Shown piece after piece: positions 1 to 12,606 of a DNA stretch of 64,000 bases. How positions within the stretch are numbered: position 1 is the stretch's first letter; each line of letters begins with the position of its first letter. Made by a program: the position numbers and the translations under genes. This DNA comes from Hyalella azteca. Its lineage: Eukaryota; Arthropoda; Malacostraca; Amphipoda; Hyalellidae. Below the pieces are notes generated by a model. The model was not told where the DNA came from, made no database searches, and worked only from the letters and a program-made list of their open reading frames with translations. Location: positions 1 to 64,000 of the forward strand of contig NW_025941668.1 of the NCBI RefSeq assembly GCF_000764305.2, read 5' to 3'.

Positions 1-4
1 CCAA

Positions 5-100
5 GACAAGCCAGATGCGGATGTACGGTAAGTCGGGACAAGCCAGATCACCCAGATGCAGACGTACGTCGAGACAAGCCAGATGCGGACGTACGCCGGG
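5..100. repeat. Short minisatellite at window start
   Basis: About three imperfect units, each starting GACAAGCCAGAT and containing CAGAYGYACG, lie in tandem. The array may continue to the left of the window. The remainder up to 330 shows no gene. Confidence 0.6.
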
Positions 101-330
101 CGTGTGCGCCAATAACGTTATTTTAGCTCTTTGTACGCCGCGTTGTACGCCAGTAGAAGGGCTTGGAGCCTCGTTTACGCCGGATTAATCCGCGGAAAAC
201 GGCACCATCCTGGGTATGGATTACAATTTTCGAGATCGAACAATATTCTTCAGATGATGCTGATTTATAAAATGCAGTTTCAATGGAGTAATTTAATTTA
301 TTAATGACTTTTCAAATGTTAGGCCAGTTA

Positions 331-1266
331 GGGTAAACGAGGTATATTCCGACACTTCAAGGACATAGCAAAAAATGAATGACTATAAAAAATACACTAT
401 ATGCGCATTGCGCAACTCAAGTTCTGTTTGCTTTATGTCACTCTCAAAACACAGCACTACGCTCCAGCAACAATGAAACATCACAAAATGTTGCCATTTT
501 TATTTAAAAGCCTTTAGAATGCAAACCTACCAAATCCATATATTTTAACACTGTGTGTGACTAAATTTGGCATTTTGTGAGACTAATTCCGGCCGCGCTT
601 TAAACTCTACTACTAATTTGTAATGCTAACGCTCTTGTGTTTGAATTCTGATCGCTGTGTGAGCTGTATTGGAATATCACACAGCTTGGAATTAGAACAC
701 TATTGAATATTGAACACTGCTTTATTAGGCTTTTAATTAAGAGCTATTAGCTTTTAATTAAGAAAATTTTAATTTTTGCACACAGCTTGGAACGAGCTGT
801 GCGTGTCTAATTCCAAGCTGTGTTGGAATTCGTTTTTATGTGTCTAAAACCGTCTATTAACTTAATCATCTATTAATTTTTTTACCACTTGAAATCAGCA
901 AATTCAAGTAGTACCATACTTACAGGATTCCTAATATATTCACAGATGTATTTAAAAATCGCAAACCATAATATTCTTTCTACACAAACAGTTTATCGCT
1001 ATTTGGTAGAGCAAGGTCAACTATCAACTTTGACACATTTTTTGATGTTCTCACTGGGTGACTTGCACTGTCTCTCATTGAATCTCAACATTTTCCTGCC
1101 AGACAGCCCAGACCTAGTGTTTTGGCAATAGTATGGCGCGCAAAAGTATGACATCACTATTTCAACCATCAATGAATGCATGGAGCAGAGAAAAAGCTTA
1201 ATATAAAGGAAAAAAGTCGAGAAGTGTCGGAATTACCCACGATGTCAGAATATACTGCGTTTACCC
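331..1266. mobile_element. TA-flanked inverted-repeat DNA transposon (MITE-like), 936 bp
   Basis: The element starts GGGTAAACGAGGTATATTCC and ends with the near-complement (ATACTGCGTTTACCC). Each end is flanked by TA, which fits a TA target duplication as in the Tc1/mariner-pogo superfamily. No transposase reading frame is visible, so it is a non-autonomous copy. A second copy of similar length at 19005-19907 shares long stretches of its interior, which defines a family in this genome. The superfamily assignment rests only on TA and is uncertain. Confidence 0.75.
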
Positions 1267-4200
1267 TACAACATTTAGTTTCAAGTTATAGGAGGCATTG
1301 AAAATTTCTAAATCATGGATGGCAGTGCTTTAATGTAATAGATTACACATTTATACAAGACACAAAGAAAAATGAAGACCAAAAATATTATTTAGCAATT
1401 TATTGATCCTTTAATGATTTGTTCAAATTTTTACAGTAAGATAAAATTATGCTAACCTAATATATGTAAGTCATATATGGTAGTTAAGATGGGATTGATC
1501 AATTTATAAATCAATGATCAATGGTTTACCTTTGATTTATTTAATTTATATTCAAAGAGGAAATATTAACGCATGGTATCTATGCTGGTGTAATAAGCAT
1601 TGTAAATTTTTTCATATTTGTTGACTGTAAAGTGAAATATAATTGAATATATGGTTATTTATAGAATGCCAACTACCTATAAGGCAGAGAAAAATTGCAT
1701 GATTCCATTTACCCTTGATGCAAATAAAACCTCTTCATCGGTGCAGCTCAGGCACTTTTACCTATGTTTACAATTTGTAGGACATGAATAGCATTTGCAA
1801 AGATGCATGCATGTGGATGTTGACTTTGTGCACTGAACCAGTCAGACAAAAGCACTGAACCTGCCCTACACCTGCTCTCCCTTTAGCCACGTTTTATTCC
1901 CTCAATTTGTAATCAATAATTATGAAATTAAATCATTTTTACTTCATCTCCTTTTCAAATAAAAGGGTAAAATGGGTGCAAAGGGGCGAATTCAGCTTCG
2001 TAGCCACGTATTATTCTCTCAATTTGTACCCAATAATTATGAAATTGAATACATGGTTCCACATGCTTATTGCGCAGAGGCATTGATGTTTTTACAATTT
2101 TACCTCATCCCCCTTGCAAATAAAATGGGTGCAAATGAGCAAATTCAGTCCCATAGCCATGTTTTATTCCCTCAATTTGTAACCAATACTTAAAAAATTA
2201 ATTGCACAAAATTAAATACATCATTGCATCCTGGTCCATCAAACATACCAGAAACCTCACTCTGTGCGCTTGCAGTCTTTCAGATTTTTAACTACTTTCT
2301 AAATAGTTGGCCAAAGACTGGCAAATATCTAAAATGCATTCCTTTCAATCCAAATGTGTCAGCAAGATATTCTGAAGATGTAAATTTTGCTGCTTATGCA
2401 TCACCAAAGATCTTGCAATATTCACCCATTTTCTGTACCCTGGGCTTATTGTCCAATTGTCGGCTGGCTTCTGCTAAGCATGGAAAACGTCTACCTTTAG
2501 GGCTGCAACTTGAACTTTCCTGCCTTTCCAGAACCATGAGATTTCCACCAGATGAATTTCCCCCTACCTAATTGTTAACATAAGTGCACAATTGGGCTGT
2601 GAGATTCCAATTGTATTATAAAATCATCATGTTGGAGCTGCAATATTTCAGAAACGGGTAGAGAAATTCCAATCCTGGCTTCTGCCCAATTTTCTACCAG
2701 GCTGTAACTTAGAATCTTTTAGCTCCAGATATTGGTGTCTTTAGAAGACTTCCATTTGCAACCCCGACTGGAAAAAGTGGGATATCAAATGAACTAGTAT
2801 ATATGTCTGTTAACCAACTCTGCAGGATTTTTAGGCTGCTAAAAATTGCCACTAATTTAGCAGGAAGCTAGAAATAATTAATTTAATTCTAACTGAACTC
2901 AATTGCGCAATCTGGGTAATGAAATCAACTGAGGTACTACTCTCAACTGTTCCTACTGGGCCATGGTATGTAAAATGCATAGTTAAATTTTCAGCTTCTG
3001 AAATGGCTATCAAAGAAGTGATATTTATTGCCTAATTGGCTACCTAACTAGTAATCTGAGAGTAGGTATGAAAATTGAAGGATTAAAAAAGAAGGACATA
3101 TACATCAGCAGAGATAGAAATATGTGGAGATTGCACTTGGCACAGGTCAAGAATGAGGCAGCAGGTTCCTTAAAATACTGTGCAAGGTGTCCTGACTAAG
3201 CTTCACCAACCTCTATAAATTTTCAAAATACATCCTTGGCATCCTAAATAATTGATATGTAAATTAGCATCCTAAATTAGGTATTGATATGTATGAGGGA
3301 ACTTTGACTAGCTGTATAGACCTGACTGATCAAAGCAGAAGATGGTATTAATCAGCAATATATTCTTCAAAAGTAATGCACTTATATGTATATTCCCTAA
3401 CAGGAATCCACAAGGCAATGTTAAGGCAAGGCATATGAACATAATTACCACATACATAATCCATAAATCACAAAATTTAAAGAGGCTCATTGAGCAAAAA
3501 TTTGAAGTTAAAACACAGATGAAACTTTGGCTTGTTGGGGGGATCAGCAAGCCAGTAATGGTTGTGCAACTACCATAGAAAAATTTACCAAAATTTACTA
3601 CCAAGCAATACATGCACACACTTTGGCTACAGAAATTTCTCACTTCAGTGCTCCTGCTACCCTCCCCACCCCATCAAGCTTACTTGTAGAACTGTGGAAT
3701 GGCAGTGCTAGAGCCTACTACATGTGTACTACATTTATAGCATTACATCTCTTGGCAAGCACTTGAGCCAATATTTTCATTGAACACTATACTAATAGCT
3801 AAAGAGGTATCATGAGTATGTACCCGTAAGTTCAAACCTATAAAAATCAAAACATTATTTTTTCAAAATTAAGTATAAGGCCCTATGTAAGGAATATAGT
3901 TTATATATTATATAATTGTAGTGGCTAATATAGGCATACTGACTTCCATATATGTGTAAAATTATTATGCAGATTATGAAAGTTCAATGATTCTCCTGTG
4001 AAATGCAAACTTTTGGCGATAATATCATGAACTGTAATGATTAAATGTCTGCCAATGTGTCTAAGAACCACTATTAATTACAATTTAAGTTCATTTTAAT
4101 GTAATTGTAGACAAGTACAACTTTTTTGCTGAAATTTTATATTTATTATCACTAAATCTCTTTATCTTTTTTTTTTATTTTTCTGTTGACAAATTAGGCC

Positions 4201-4285
4201 TAGTTTTTATGAATGTTGCAGATTTATATACTTGATGGAAAAATTTTTCAACTAAATTTCTAACTCAAATTGATTTCAGGAAAAA
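1267..4285. other. Non-coding stretch upstream of the first recognised WDR46 exon
   Basis: AT-rich sequence. Between about 1885 and 2190 a segment containing AGCCACGTTTTATTCCCTC recurs three times with drift (near 1886, 2001 and 2155), an old local tandem duplication. Short ORFs here have no recognisable similarity. The missing N-terminal exon and promoter of WDR46 probably lie here or further left, but I cannot place them. Confidence 0.5.
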
Positions 4286-4387
4286 ATGAGGAGAAACTCA
4301 CAACGAGAAGCCAGAGAAAAGTTTCCTGACAGGCGACCAATAGATCCTGAACTGTTGAAGAAATACAATTATGGTCATGGCATGAGT
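4286..4387 (+). CDS. WDR46: WDR46 exon 1 of those recognised
   Basis: 34 codons from ATG 4286 to the GTAAGT donor at 4388, phase 0. The acceptor TTTCAG ends at 4279, so this is probably an internal exon whose coding part may start further upstream. It encodes a basic region (RREAR-like, PELLKKYNYGHG). Confidence 0.75.
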
Positions 4388-7300
4388 GTAAGTTCATTTA
4401 ACTATGTACTGAATATATCCTTTATTAAGATAAGTTTGCCTTAAGTGAGCTCAAGGAAATGTATGAATATGAAGATTGACAGAATTCAATATTCTTTGTC
4501 ATTTCCTTGAAGTAAATTCTATTGTTCTCTCATCATTTTGATCTATCATAATGAATGAACATGGATGTTCCTTGGAGCTTATTAAATTATTTCTCTTTTA
4601 TCTCAAACTATGCTCCTTGTTATTCATCAATTACAAGTTGTTCTTAAAGTATCTTCAAGCTAGATTTCAGTATCCTATTTTACTTCTTGGATAGCATTAG
4701 TAGGACTGAAAGCAACTTATTTATTGGTTATTCTAATGTACAAAATTAATGTAATCCCTCTTTTCTATCTTCAGAAATATCCAAATTTGGCCAGGGATAA
4801 ATTTCGGGCCATTAAAATAAAGCAACGGGAGGTGCTTATACAACAGAGCCGAAAGGACACAGCACGTGCTGAAGTTCTGCTAACTGGTGAGTTCAATTTA
4901 TATTATTGTTTGTTGCATTTGGATTCATCTAATTATAAATTGTATGCATTTACCCATGAACCTTTGTTGTTGCAGAAAAAATGTATGGTCTCTAGGACCT
5001 TTGATGAAATGTTAATTTCTCAGGGACTTGGTAATTTCTTCAGATAACTACTGAAGAGTTCATCTAATCTCAAAAGTAGCTTTCTGTTAGTCATTCTCTT
5101 TTTGTATAGAGCAATTCAGGTTCATTTGTATTAATTTTATTTTGTTTTTGCAGAACAGCCTGGCTGCATTGAAGTTGCTCCAGGTGCTTCCACCACAGAG
5201 GTCACTCAGAAAAATATACTGCAAGCTGCAGACATCACAACAAAGAAGAAAAGCTTCAGTCTACAGCTTGATAGCTTTGGTCCATATTGGTGAGTGTACC
5301 TGAAAAATTACAAGGACCATTAGATATTTATTCTTTTATTACCGTGATGGTGGAATTGAGAGTAGATGTTGAGTTCCCTTCTATTTCAACACTTGGATTG
5401 TCAACTTTTCATTTCCTATTCTTCATACAATAGTGATTTATTTCAAATTATTTAGTTACTTTGTTGCTTTAGCAATAGAAAGTTCTAAAGATTTGCAATT
5501 GGCATGACTAATTTTTTTTGTATGTTGTGTGTTGTGATATTGTTCATCCATTCCAGAGATGAAAATTTAATTCGATTTTCATTCAAAAGTAATTTTTATG
5601 CATCAGTCATTCAACCCATACTGAATGGATTGCAAATACAAAGATACCAACTTGAAATTAATTTTTTTTTATGTCGTTTTGTTGTTGAGAAATCTTTCAA
5701 AATTCTAATATGAAATCTTATGTCACACTCGCCTAAAAATCCCTCACATTTGGGAACCATGCTACAAATGATCAATACAATAATCTTGAACAGGTTCAAG
5801 GCACCTGATCATAACCATGGTTTCCAGTGAGACAAGCTGAGTAGTAAAAATTGCAATTCAGTCTGATTTAAATCCATTTATGTGAGCAGCTTCCAATACT
5901 TTCGTGATGGACGGCACCTGGCGCTGGCGGGGCAGCTGGGTCACCTCGCCACCTTCAATTGGCTCACCAAGAAGCTCACAATGGAACTGAACGCCATGGA
6001 ATCGCTGCACGACGTCGTATGGCTGCAGGACACATCCGCCATTGCCGTCGCTCAGAAGAAGTGGATGAGCATCTATGACGACAGAGGCACTGAGCTTCAC
6101 GTCGTCAAGAGATTCTATGATATTACCAAGCTAGATTATCTACCTTATCACTTCCTACTTACGGGATTGGTAAGATTTGTGCTCTCACAATAGTCCTCGT
6201 CTTGGCAAATTGCTTTGTTGATTGTGGTTTTTTAATTGGCTGTGATTTGTGCGCGGTACACCTTTTAAATCACTTTGAAAATATACATATTGTCCCATGT
6301 CACTGGCTCTCTGCACCTCAGTTCATGATATTGACCCAATCTGTTTGCAGCCTAGAAAGTAATATTCTATTATTATTATAATTATTATTTGAGGCTGATC
6401 CATAATGCCTTCAGAGCGGTCAGGGCAACCTCCACTACTTGGACGTCTCACTGGGCAAAGAAGTGATACTCATTCAGCCGAAGCAGCCACGTGCAGTAGC
6501 CATGGTGAACAGCCCCTTTAATGGCGTCATGGCCACCGCGCACTCTGGACTTGTCTGTATGTGGACGCCAAATTATAACGAACCGGTGGCCTCCATGCTG
6601 TGTCATAAGAGCAACATCTCGGCGCTCACATATGACCCTGCTGGCAGGTAATATACTGTTGTACGAGCCGTCTTGTATCATGGTAATTGTGAACGGGTGC
6701 GACAGAGCATACAGAATAATACTGGTCAGAAATTAATGATTGAAAATATTTTACGTCACTTACATTGTGTCATCAATCATATTGATCGGCTTGTTGTGCC
6801 TTCACAGTATATTTTCATTTCATTTTCATACTAGGGGCCCTACTGTTAAATATTGCTTGAGTAGACATAGCGCCTGATTCTTTGTCTGCAATTTTCGGGC
6901 AAAAACCGCCAGCAATTGGCTGGCAGAGTTACAAACTCGTAACTATTTTTGATCACGGCCCCGAACACCATCACAATTTTGCTCGGTTGTGTTCACTAAG
7001 ATGACTGGTGTGTTAATGCAGGTACCTGCTGACTGCCGCCTACGACCGCAAGGTGAACATTTGGGACGCTCGAAACTTGGGTAGCCAACTGCAGTCTCTG
7101 TCGATGCCTCACTCCGTCGTCAGCTCCATGTCCGTCTCCCAGACCGGACTTGTGGCCCTCGCCTGTGGCCGCGACGTAAACGTCAGTCATGCATGAGCGA
7201 AAATCAGTTGATCATTTAGTAAAGTGCTCCTCGTCTCTCATTTTATATGATACTTTGGTGTCAAGCCTGGAATCTTGAGTTTGGTTTTGGTAACGTAAAT

Positions 7301-9157
7301 AAATTTTTCTATTACTCGAATGTTAATACCTGATGTTGAAGCTTCAGTGTAACGTTAATAACTTGAATACTTCATGCAATTACTGAAGTGTGAAACTCAC
7401 ATTTTCATATTTTGGTGTAAAGCCCTGTATATTGCACGCTGCTGTAGAGCTTGGTGCATTTCTCCATCAACTTCGATAGAACGATGCTCGATTGAATCGT
7501 TAATGATTAACATTAGCTTATATCTCGATTAATTAAGAATGAAAATAATGAATCCCATGTTTGATGGCGCTGGTGCCTGCTAGTGATATACATGTAAGTC
7601 ATGGGCAGATTTGCCTCTCCCCGTGATTGATCCTAGTTTTTTCTGTATCGCTCCCGGGAAGTTATTGCTCAGCTTTTTGTCTTACGTATCATATATCATT
7701 GACATCACTCATAGAGATCTAAATTATGCTGTATGTCACATTTTTGACAAACCAATTAAATTTTATTCTATTCCTCCCTCCTGTAGATATATAAAGGGCT
7801 GAAGGAAGGCAACTTAACTCCTTACCTGCATCATCCTCTGGAGACCAAAGTGCATCAAGTGCAGTTCTGCCCCTACGAGGACGTGCTGGGCGTCACCAGC
7901 AGATCGGGTTTCTCGAGCCTCATTGTGCCTGGTGCGTCTTGATGCTCACTCGCTTATGCTTTAGTGTTCAACGTGGTTCAGCCAACGATATCATTGCTTA
8001 TTCTTCGCATTTGTTTTGTTTTCGTTAAGGAAAGTGTTCTATAAATAGACGAAACTCACTCTGAGTAAAACAAACTTGAGTGGATTATGAATTCTTCTGT
8101 ACCTCAATAAACTACCAGTTGGTCACTAGTTAGTGTATATCAGGTGTTAGCGTGGAGAGATTTATTCTGACCATACACACATTTATTAAAATCATTAATT
8201 GTGTGATATGCAAGTTTGTTTTTTGTTGTTGATAAGCATATACATTCCTCGTTGAATCGGTATTATTTGCGTCAGTGACACCGACTTGATACATTATGTT
8301 TTGCTTGCCCAGGTGCTGGAGAGGCTAACTTTGACGCCTATGAAGCTAACCCCTTCAGTAACCGCACCACCAGGAGAGAAACTCTCGTCAAGAACCTCCT
8401 CGAGAAGATCCCTTACGAACACATCACTCTCGACCCTCGCACAGTTACTCAGGTAACTTTTCCTGCTAATCTACTATCTTCCAATTCCAAAGTCGAAGGA
8501 TGTAATTTTTCAAGTAACATCTCGTTAAAACAGTTTCTAAAAACTTTGCTAAAATTGTTTCTCAATAATACCTCACTGAAACTAACTCCATTTAGTTAAA
8601 TGGCTGCAACAAGTGGAAATTTCTATGTTGAAACTAATGAAATGAGAGGTCATGTTACCATTAGTCTTCGCTACTGTAATTTTATTCATGCTGCTGTTCT
8701 GTTGGGTAGTAGCTAGTTGCTAGCTAAATTTTACTTTAATTATTTTTTTCGTTATAGATTCTGATCATGTTCACGCTTTACCTCCTAAGACCCTGCATTT
8801 ATGAAACTAACTAATTTAATTGTACATGTGAATTAATTCCCATAGGTTGACGTGCCAAGCTTGGAAGAGAAGATGGAGGAGAAACGTCGTCTGATTTATA
8901 TGAAGGTTCCTAAGATTGATCCCAATCCGCGGTATCGGATGAAGGGTAAGAGCGGCTCGGCTCAGACTGCCAGACGGAAGTTGATCAAGCGCGAGGTCCA
9001 CAAGAAGCGCTACATCGATAGGCTCAAAAGAGCCAGGGAGGGAGCTGGTATTGATGACGATAACGACGATGATGACACCAGCGCGGATACTTCCGATACC
9101 AAGCATGCTATTAAACGACCTACGAACATTATTGATGTTTTTAAGAAAAGAAAGTAA
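4286..9157 (+). CDS. WDR46: WDR46/UTP7: WD40 protein of the small-subunit processome (nine exons, N-terminus incomplete)
   Basis: WDR46 (yeast Utp7) is a nucleolar scaffold of the 90S pre-ribosome needed for 18S rRNA maturation. Joined exons give a basic N-terminal helix region, the family hallmark block SFSLQLDSFGPYW followed by DGRHLALAGQLGHLATFNW, a WD40 propeller with typical strands (VAQKKWMSIYDDRGTELH, VCMWTPNYNEPVA, AAYDRKVNIWDAR), the family signature CPYEDVLGV, then VPGAGEANFDAYEANPF, and a lysine/arginine-rich C-terminal tail ending KKRK. Exon phases agree at every junction. The first ATG at 4286 sits six bases after a good acceptor and the same frame is open back to it. Family members begin with a longer basic segment, so at least one upstream exon is probably missing. 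Intact, no frameshifts. A poly(A) signal follows at 9237. Confidence 0.92.
4775..4886 (+). CDS. WDR46: WDR46 exon 2
   Basis: Starts after CTTCAG in phase 0 and ends at the GTGAGT donor at 4887 in phase 1. Encodes a charged helix, KYPNLARDKF to TARAEVLLT, matching the pre-propeller helix of the family. Confidence 0.85.
5154..5289 (+). CDS. WDR46: WDR46 exon 3
   Basis: Starts after TTGCAG and ends at GTGAGT 5290 in phase 2. Carries the conserved FGPYW block that precedes the first propeller strand. Confidence 0.88.
5890..6169 (+). CDS. WDR46: WDR46 exon 4
   Basis: Acceptor AGCAG ends at 5889; an alternative AG three bases upstream would add one residue. Donor GTAAGA at 6170, phase 0. Encodes the first propeller blades (GRHLALAGQLGHLATFNW, AVAQKKWMSIYDDRGTELH, LPYHFLLT). 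Confidence 0.92.
6415..6647 (+). CDS. WDR46: WDR46 exon 5
   Basis: Starts after CTTCAG and ends at GTAATA 6648 in phase 2. Encodes GNLHYLDVSLGKEV, MVNSPFNGVMATAHSGLV and CMWTPNYNEPVASMLCHKS, central WD40 blades. Confidence 0.92.
7022..7181 (+). CDS. WDR46: WDR46 exon 6
   Basis: Starts after ATGCAG. The GTCAGT donor at 7182 is preferred to the internal GTAAAC because it keeps GRDVN joined to IYKG, as in the family. Contains the WD repeat YLLTAAYDRKVNIWDARN. Confidence 0.88.
7787..7931 (+). CDS. WDR46: WDR46 exon 7
   Basis: Starts after CTGTAG in phase 0 and ends before GTGCGT 7932 in phase 1. Encodes the family signature FCPYEDVLGVTSRSG and SSLIVPG. Confidence 0.92.
8313..8452 (+). CDS. WDR46: WDR46 exon 8
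   Basis: Starts after TGCCCAG in phase 1 and ends before GTAACT 8453 in phase 0. Encodes GAGEANFDAYEANPFSNRTT and a following helix, LVKNLLEKIPYEHITLDPRT, diagnostic for UTP7-type proteins. Confidence 0.92.
8846..9157 (+). CDS. WDR46: WDR46 last exon with basic tail
   Basis: Starts after CCCATAG in phase 0; the stop codon TAA ends at 9157. The C-terminal tail is rich in Lys/Arg with an acidic DDDNDDDD-like patch, typical of nucleolar proteins. Confidence 0.92.
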   Translation, partial: VDVPSLEEKMEEKRRLIYMKVPKIDPNPRYRMKGKSGSAQTARRKLIKREVHKKRYIDRLKRAREGAGIDDDNDDDDTSADTSDTKHAIKRPTNIIDVFKKRK

Positions 9158-9236
9158 TGAAATTTGATGTAGTTTCCATATTCCCCTTAATAAGCTGGGT
9201 AATTAATATCATTCGTAGTCGAAAATGAACTATTTT

Positions 9237-9242
9237 AATAAA
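9237..9242 (+). promoter_or_regulatory. Likely poly(A) signal of WDR46
   Basis: AATAAA lies 80 bases after the WDR46 stop codon. Confidence 0.6.
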
Positions 9243-9245
9243 TGT

Positions 9246-9560
9246 ACTGAGGATGTAATTGCCCATCTTGGAAGTAGCCAGTGGAAAGGGAGGGTTGAGT
9301 GATCAAGTCTTCCTGCCACTAAAGCCACTGTGATGGTATGGCCACAACCATACCACTGCTGGATTCACTGCCCCGTCGTAATAATTCTTGCGTTGAACAG
9401 CACCCAAAAAAGCAAAGTTCTTATTTATCAGAGTTAGATAAATGAATGTGTTAACCATGAGTTAAGCTCCACGGGAGAACTTGTCCTGAGTGAGATTTGA
9501 AGCCGGATCGAAAGGGTTTCTCACCACGGTAGCTCAACAGATGCATTCGCCCTCATCTGC
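9246..9560. repeat. Dispersed repeat, possibly SINE-like
   Basis: The first 90 bases (AATTGCCCATCTTGGAAGTA onward) resemble 30994-31090 (AATTGCCCATCCTGGTAGTG onward). On the minus strand the right part carries GGCTTCAAATCTC, close to a Pol III box B, so a tRNA-derived SINE is possible. Both similar segments lie just after the poly(A) signals of WDR46 and ZnT1. Confidence 0.35.
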
Positions 9561-10589
9561 TAGGTACTTGTCATACGCACGAGTGGCTGCAGCTTTAGTA
9601 CATTTTGTAAAACGGATCGATTATTTTTTTTTGTAATTTCTACAATTCTGCTCATTCGTTATCGACACTAAAAACAGAATGTACATGGTGGCTTTACGAT
9701 AAGTTTACCAACTTTTCAATATTATATTAAAGAGAGTAAATTGAATCAATTCAGCTTCATTTGAACAGGACAATGGTTTTCTTGCTTGAAACGCACGAGT
9801 GTAATCCTGTATAAATATTTTCTCTCTGCCAATGGTCGGAACTGGAATGATGCTCCTGCGGTACCGCGATGTTCACACTCCACTGCTGACTGCTCAGTTG
9901 CAAGTGTGTTGCCGTTGTGATTGGGATGCGAAAAGGGTAACTCGTGTGTCCGAAAAATCTTTCTTGTATACTTGTACTTGCTCAAAGACTGTCGAATCGA
10001 TAGCTTTAATGATTTTTTTTTCAAACTGGACGTTTCATTTAATACAAAATCCTGTTCTTTTCGATTGCACCCAATGGCTCAGCAAAATTTGCTAATTGTA
10101 CTCTCTGTAATGGATTATTACTTACCTGCCACCTGGTAATCTGCTGAGTGCTAACCGCTAAGCCTAATGACAGTGTGACAGTGTCGGTTCAACTCGGTTT
10201 AAATGCTGAACAAGCCTTGTGCAATTGTGCTTGCTTGAAATGCTGGTTGCTGCTGAAGGAGTGAAGTTCCTTTTCATGCATTTAATTTACACTCTTTAAT
10301 CTCTTTGTTCTATTGGCATTCAATTAAAATATTTGTGATTTAGGCTATTATATTATTTTTAGCTCCCTTATCATTATGCTGATACTGAATCTCAAATACT
10401 TGTAGAATTGCTTGCACCTTGCAGAGTTGCAGTTGTAGCTAGGTACCTTATATTGAATTGAAGTAATGGATTAAATGGAAGTTATGGACTTATGGAACTT
10501 ATGGAAGTTTTAGTCTCGGCTGTAGTTCACTATCACTAGGTGCCACTGTGCCAGTAGGTGGTATAGCCTGGTAGGTGCTATACTGCACA
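9561..10589. other. Intergenic, nothing recognised
   Basis: AT-rich sequence with short ORFs on both strands and no recognisable motif. Confidence 0.5.
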
Positions 10590-10720
10590 GCTAGTATGGA
10601 ATATATCTACTTGGCGAGCCGCGACTGAATTTTTCGAGCCGTGGTTTTATGGATTTGCCAGCCGTGATTCCATTTCTATGAGCCGTGATTCCATTTCACC
10701 GAGCCGTGAGTTCCATATCT
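10590..10720. repeat. Dispersed repeat with GAGCCGTGATTCCATTT subunits
   Basis: Contains GAGCCGTG repeated several times after GGAATATATCTACTTGGCGA. The inverted version is at about 63185-63315, so this is a dispersed element. It ends exactly at the single N (10721). Confidence 0.65.
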
Positions 10721-10721
10721 N

Positions 10722-12265
10722 TGAGCAGAGACGAGACCATAGGTTTAGGGAACTGTATTTGGTGGAATCTGGTATACAACTGAATTATTAGAAGGCTTGC
10801 TGGCCTTACATGACCTACTATTGACAGCATAGTAGTTCTACTCTAATTTGTTCAATACGTAAACACGTAACAATCTACCGGCAATAAAACAATGTTGACG
10901 ATCTGATAGAGATGGTGAACAGCCAAGTGATCAATAATCCTATCCCTCACAATACATTTCATTAGCTTACAAACAACACTTGTCAGACTGATATAGCTCT
11001 AGTTGTGGCTCAAATTATAGATATATTCAATGCCTGCTGTCTACAGTGTCTTTTTTAGCAAACAAATTTGTTCGATGAAAAAAAAAACAAAAATATTTAT
11101 TATTATGGCAGTTCTTGAAAATCACATATGAAAAAATCTTTCTCATCCATAACTTTTGGAAAATTTTGACCCATGTTCTAAACTGGCTTGGCAGTTGACA
11201 CTTGACACTTGTGTACAATATTGGTTTTTCCTTTCCATTCCTTTGCCTGAGTAAAAAATCATACCTTGCAAGTAAAAAGGTTATGCTCTTTCTTGGAAAA
11301 TGAAACACTAACAATATACAATTTTTTCACTTGCTGAATAGGAGTTCTCAAAATGCAAAGTAACACAGCCAAGCAAATGAAAAACTGACTTACGAAATGT
11401 GGTCATGTATGTATGTGATTAAGTACTTCATAGTTCCTGTCCAAACACAAATGACCTAAATTTAGCAGTAAGTCATATCATTGTTAGGATAAGCAAAAAA
11501 AATTTTGCTTAAAGTTTGAAAAAGTCTGCTTCAACAAAGGCTCACTCTCTCTGAAACAAAATTAGTTGCTTGGCATTGCCCATTTTGTAGTCTCATTTTG
11601 ATTTGCATTCATTTTTTCATATGTGGCAGCCAGCATATGTAAGTGAACATGAATTTGCAATATTTGGCAGAACTTTCTGAAAATTGCAGGTAAAAACAAT
11701 CATTTCAAGCACGAATTTTGTAAATTGTGGCTTAGGATGTGCTGATATCCTTCATTAAAAAAAATTTAAGCAAATGCCATAGTAATGGGCAAAATTTTCC
11801 CCAAGTATGAGTGTTTTTTTTTCATTCATCAGCCGCTTCTATAATTATCTACAAATTGTTATAAACACTGCAAAAAATGAGTAAAAGTAGTTAAAATTTA
11901 GCCAAAATATTTCATTGTACTTGCAAGATATGTGATTGGAGTTTGGTAATTAATTTATTTTTAACATTTCCACAAGGCAGTTGTTATGTGCATAGCCCTG
12001 AAACTATGTAAATTATTCCATTCAAATCCCAAGGATAATTAAAACCTTCTTGAACCTGACTGTTCAATTCCCTGTGTTTGATATTGTTCTTATAAATTTA
12101 TTCATTACTAAGGAGCATAAGTATGGTTGAATTTTTATGCCAAGGCAGATAGAAATTGTTTTCAAAACTTCTAAATGTGAATCAACAGTACTAGCTCCCA
12201 AGATTCACATTTTAATTTTCATTTGAGTTGACAAAAGCAGATTAATGTTTTTAGTTAATGTATAA
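10722..12265. repeat. Copy 1 of an apparently perfect 1544-bp duplication
   Basis: Identical, everywhere I compared it, to 21377-22920 (offset 10655). The left edge touches the N at 10721; the right edge is ...TTAGTTAATGTATAA, after which the copies diverge. No gene is recognised inside. It ends 341 bases before the ZnT1 start codon, while copy 2 lies in ZnT1 intron 1. Confidence 0.9.
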
Positions 12266-12606
12266 ATACAGACTATGATTTCTGATTGATATATTTTCAT
12301 AGAGCATTTTACATTAAAAATGTATATACTAGTTGCACTAGTTTCACTTACCAACTGATTCAATATTTTTCAGCAATTCCATTGGTTTATTTACAGGGGT
12401 TTTAAATTTGGGTTCAGAAATTTATTTTTTTGTGACAGATTCATGGCGCTTCATTAAAATTTACAAAAAATTGTACTGTTTCACTTTTTGAGCTATAATT
12501 TGGTACAAGCAGTGATATTTGTTATCCAGATCATTCAAAGTGCAGTGTTTTTAATTTGAACTGAAGTGATATTAAGACTTGAGAGAGCAGTGAGACAAGA
12601 GGCAGC

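Noticed and set aside
2224..2571. 115-codon plus-strand ORF
   Set aside because: Non-ATG start, no homology recognised, AT-rich composition.
5858..6100. Minus-strand ORF opposite WDR46 exon 4
   Set aside because: Shadow of a real coding exon.
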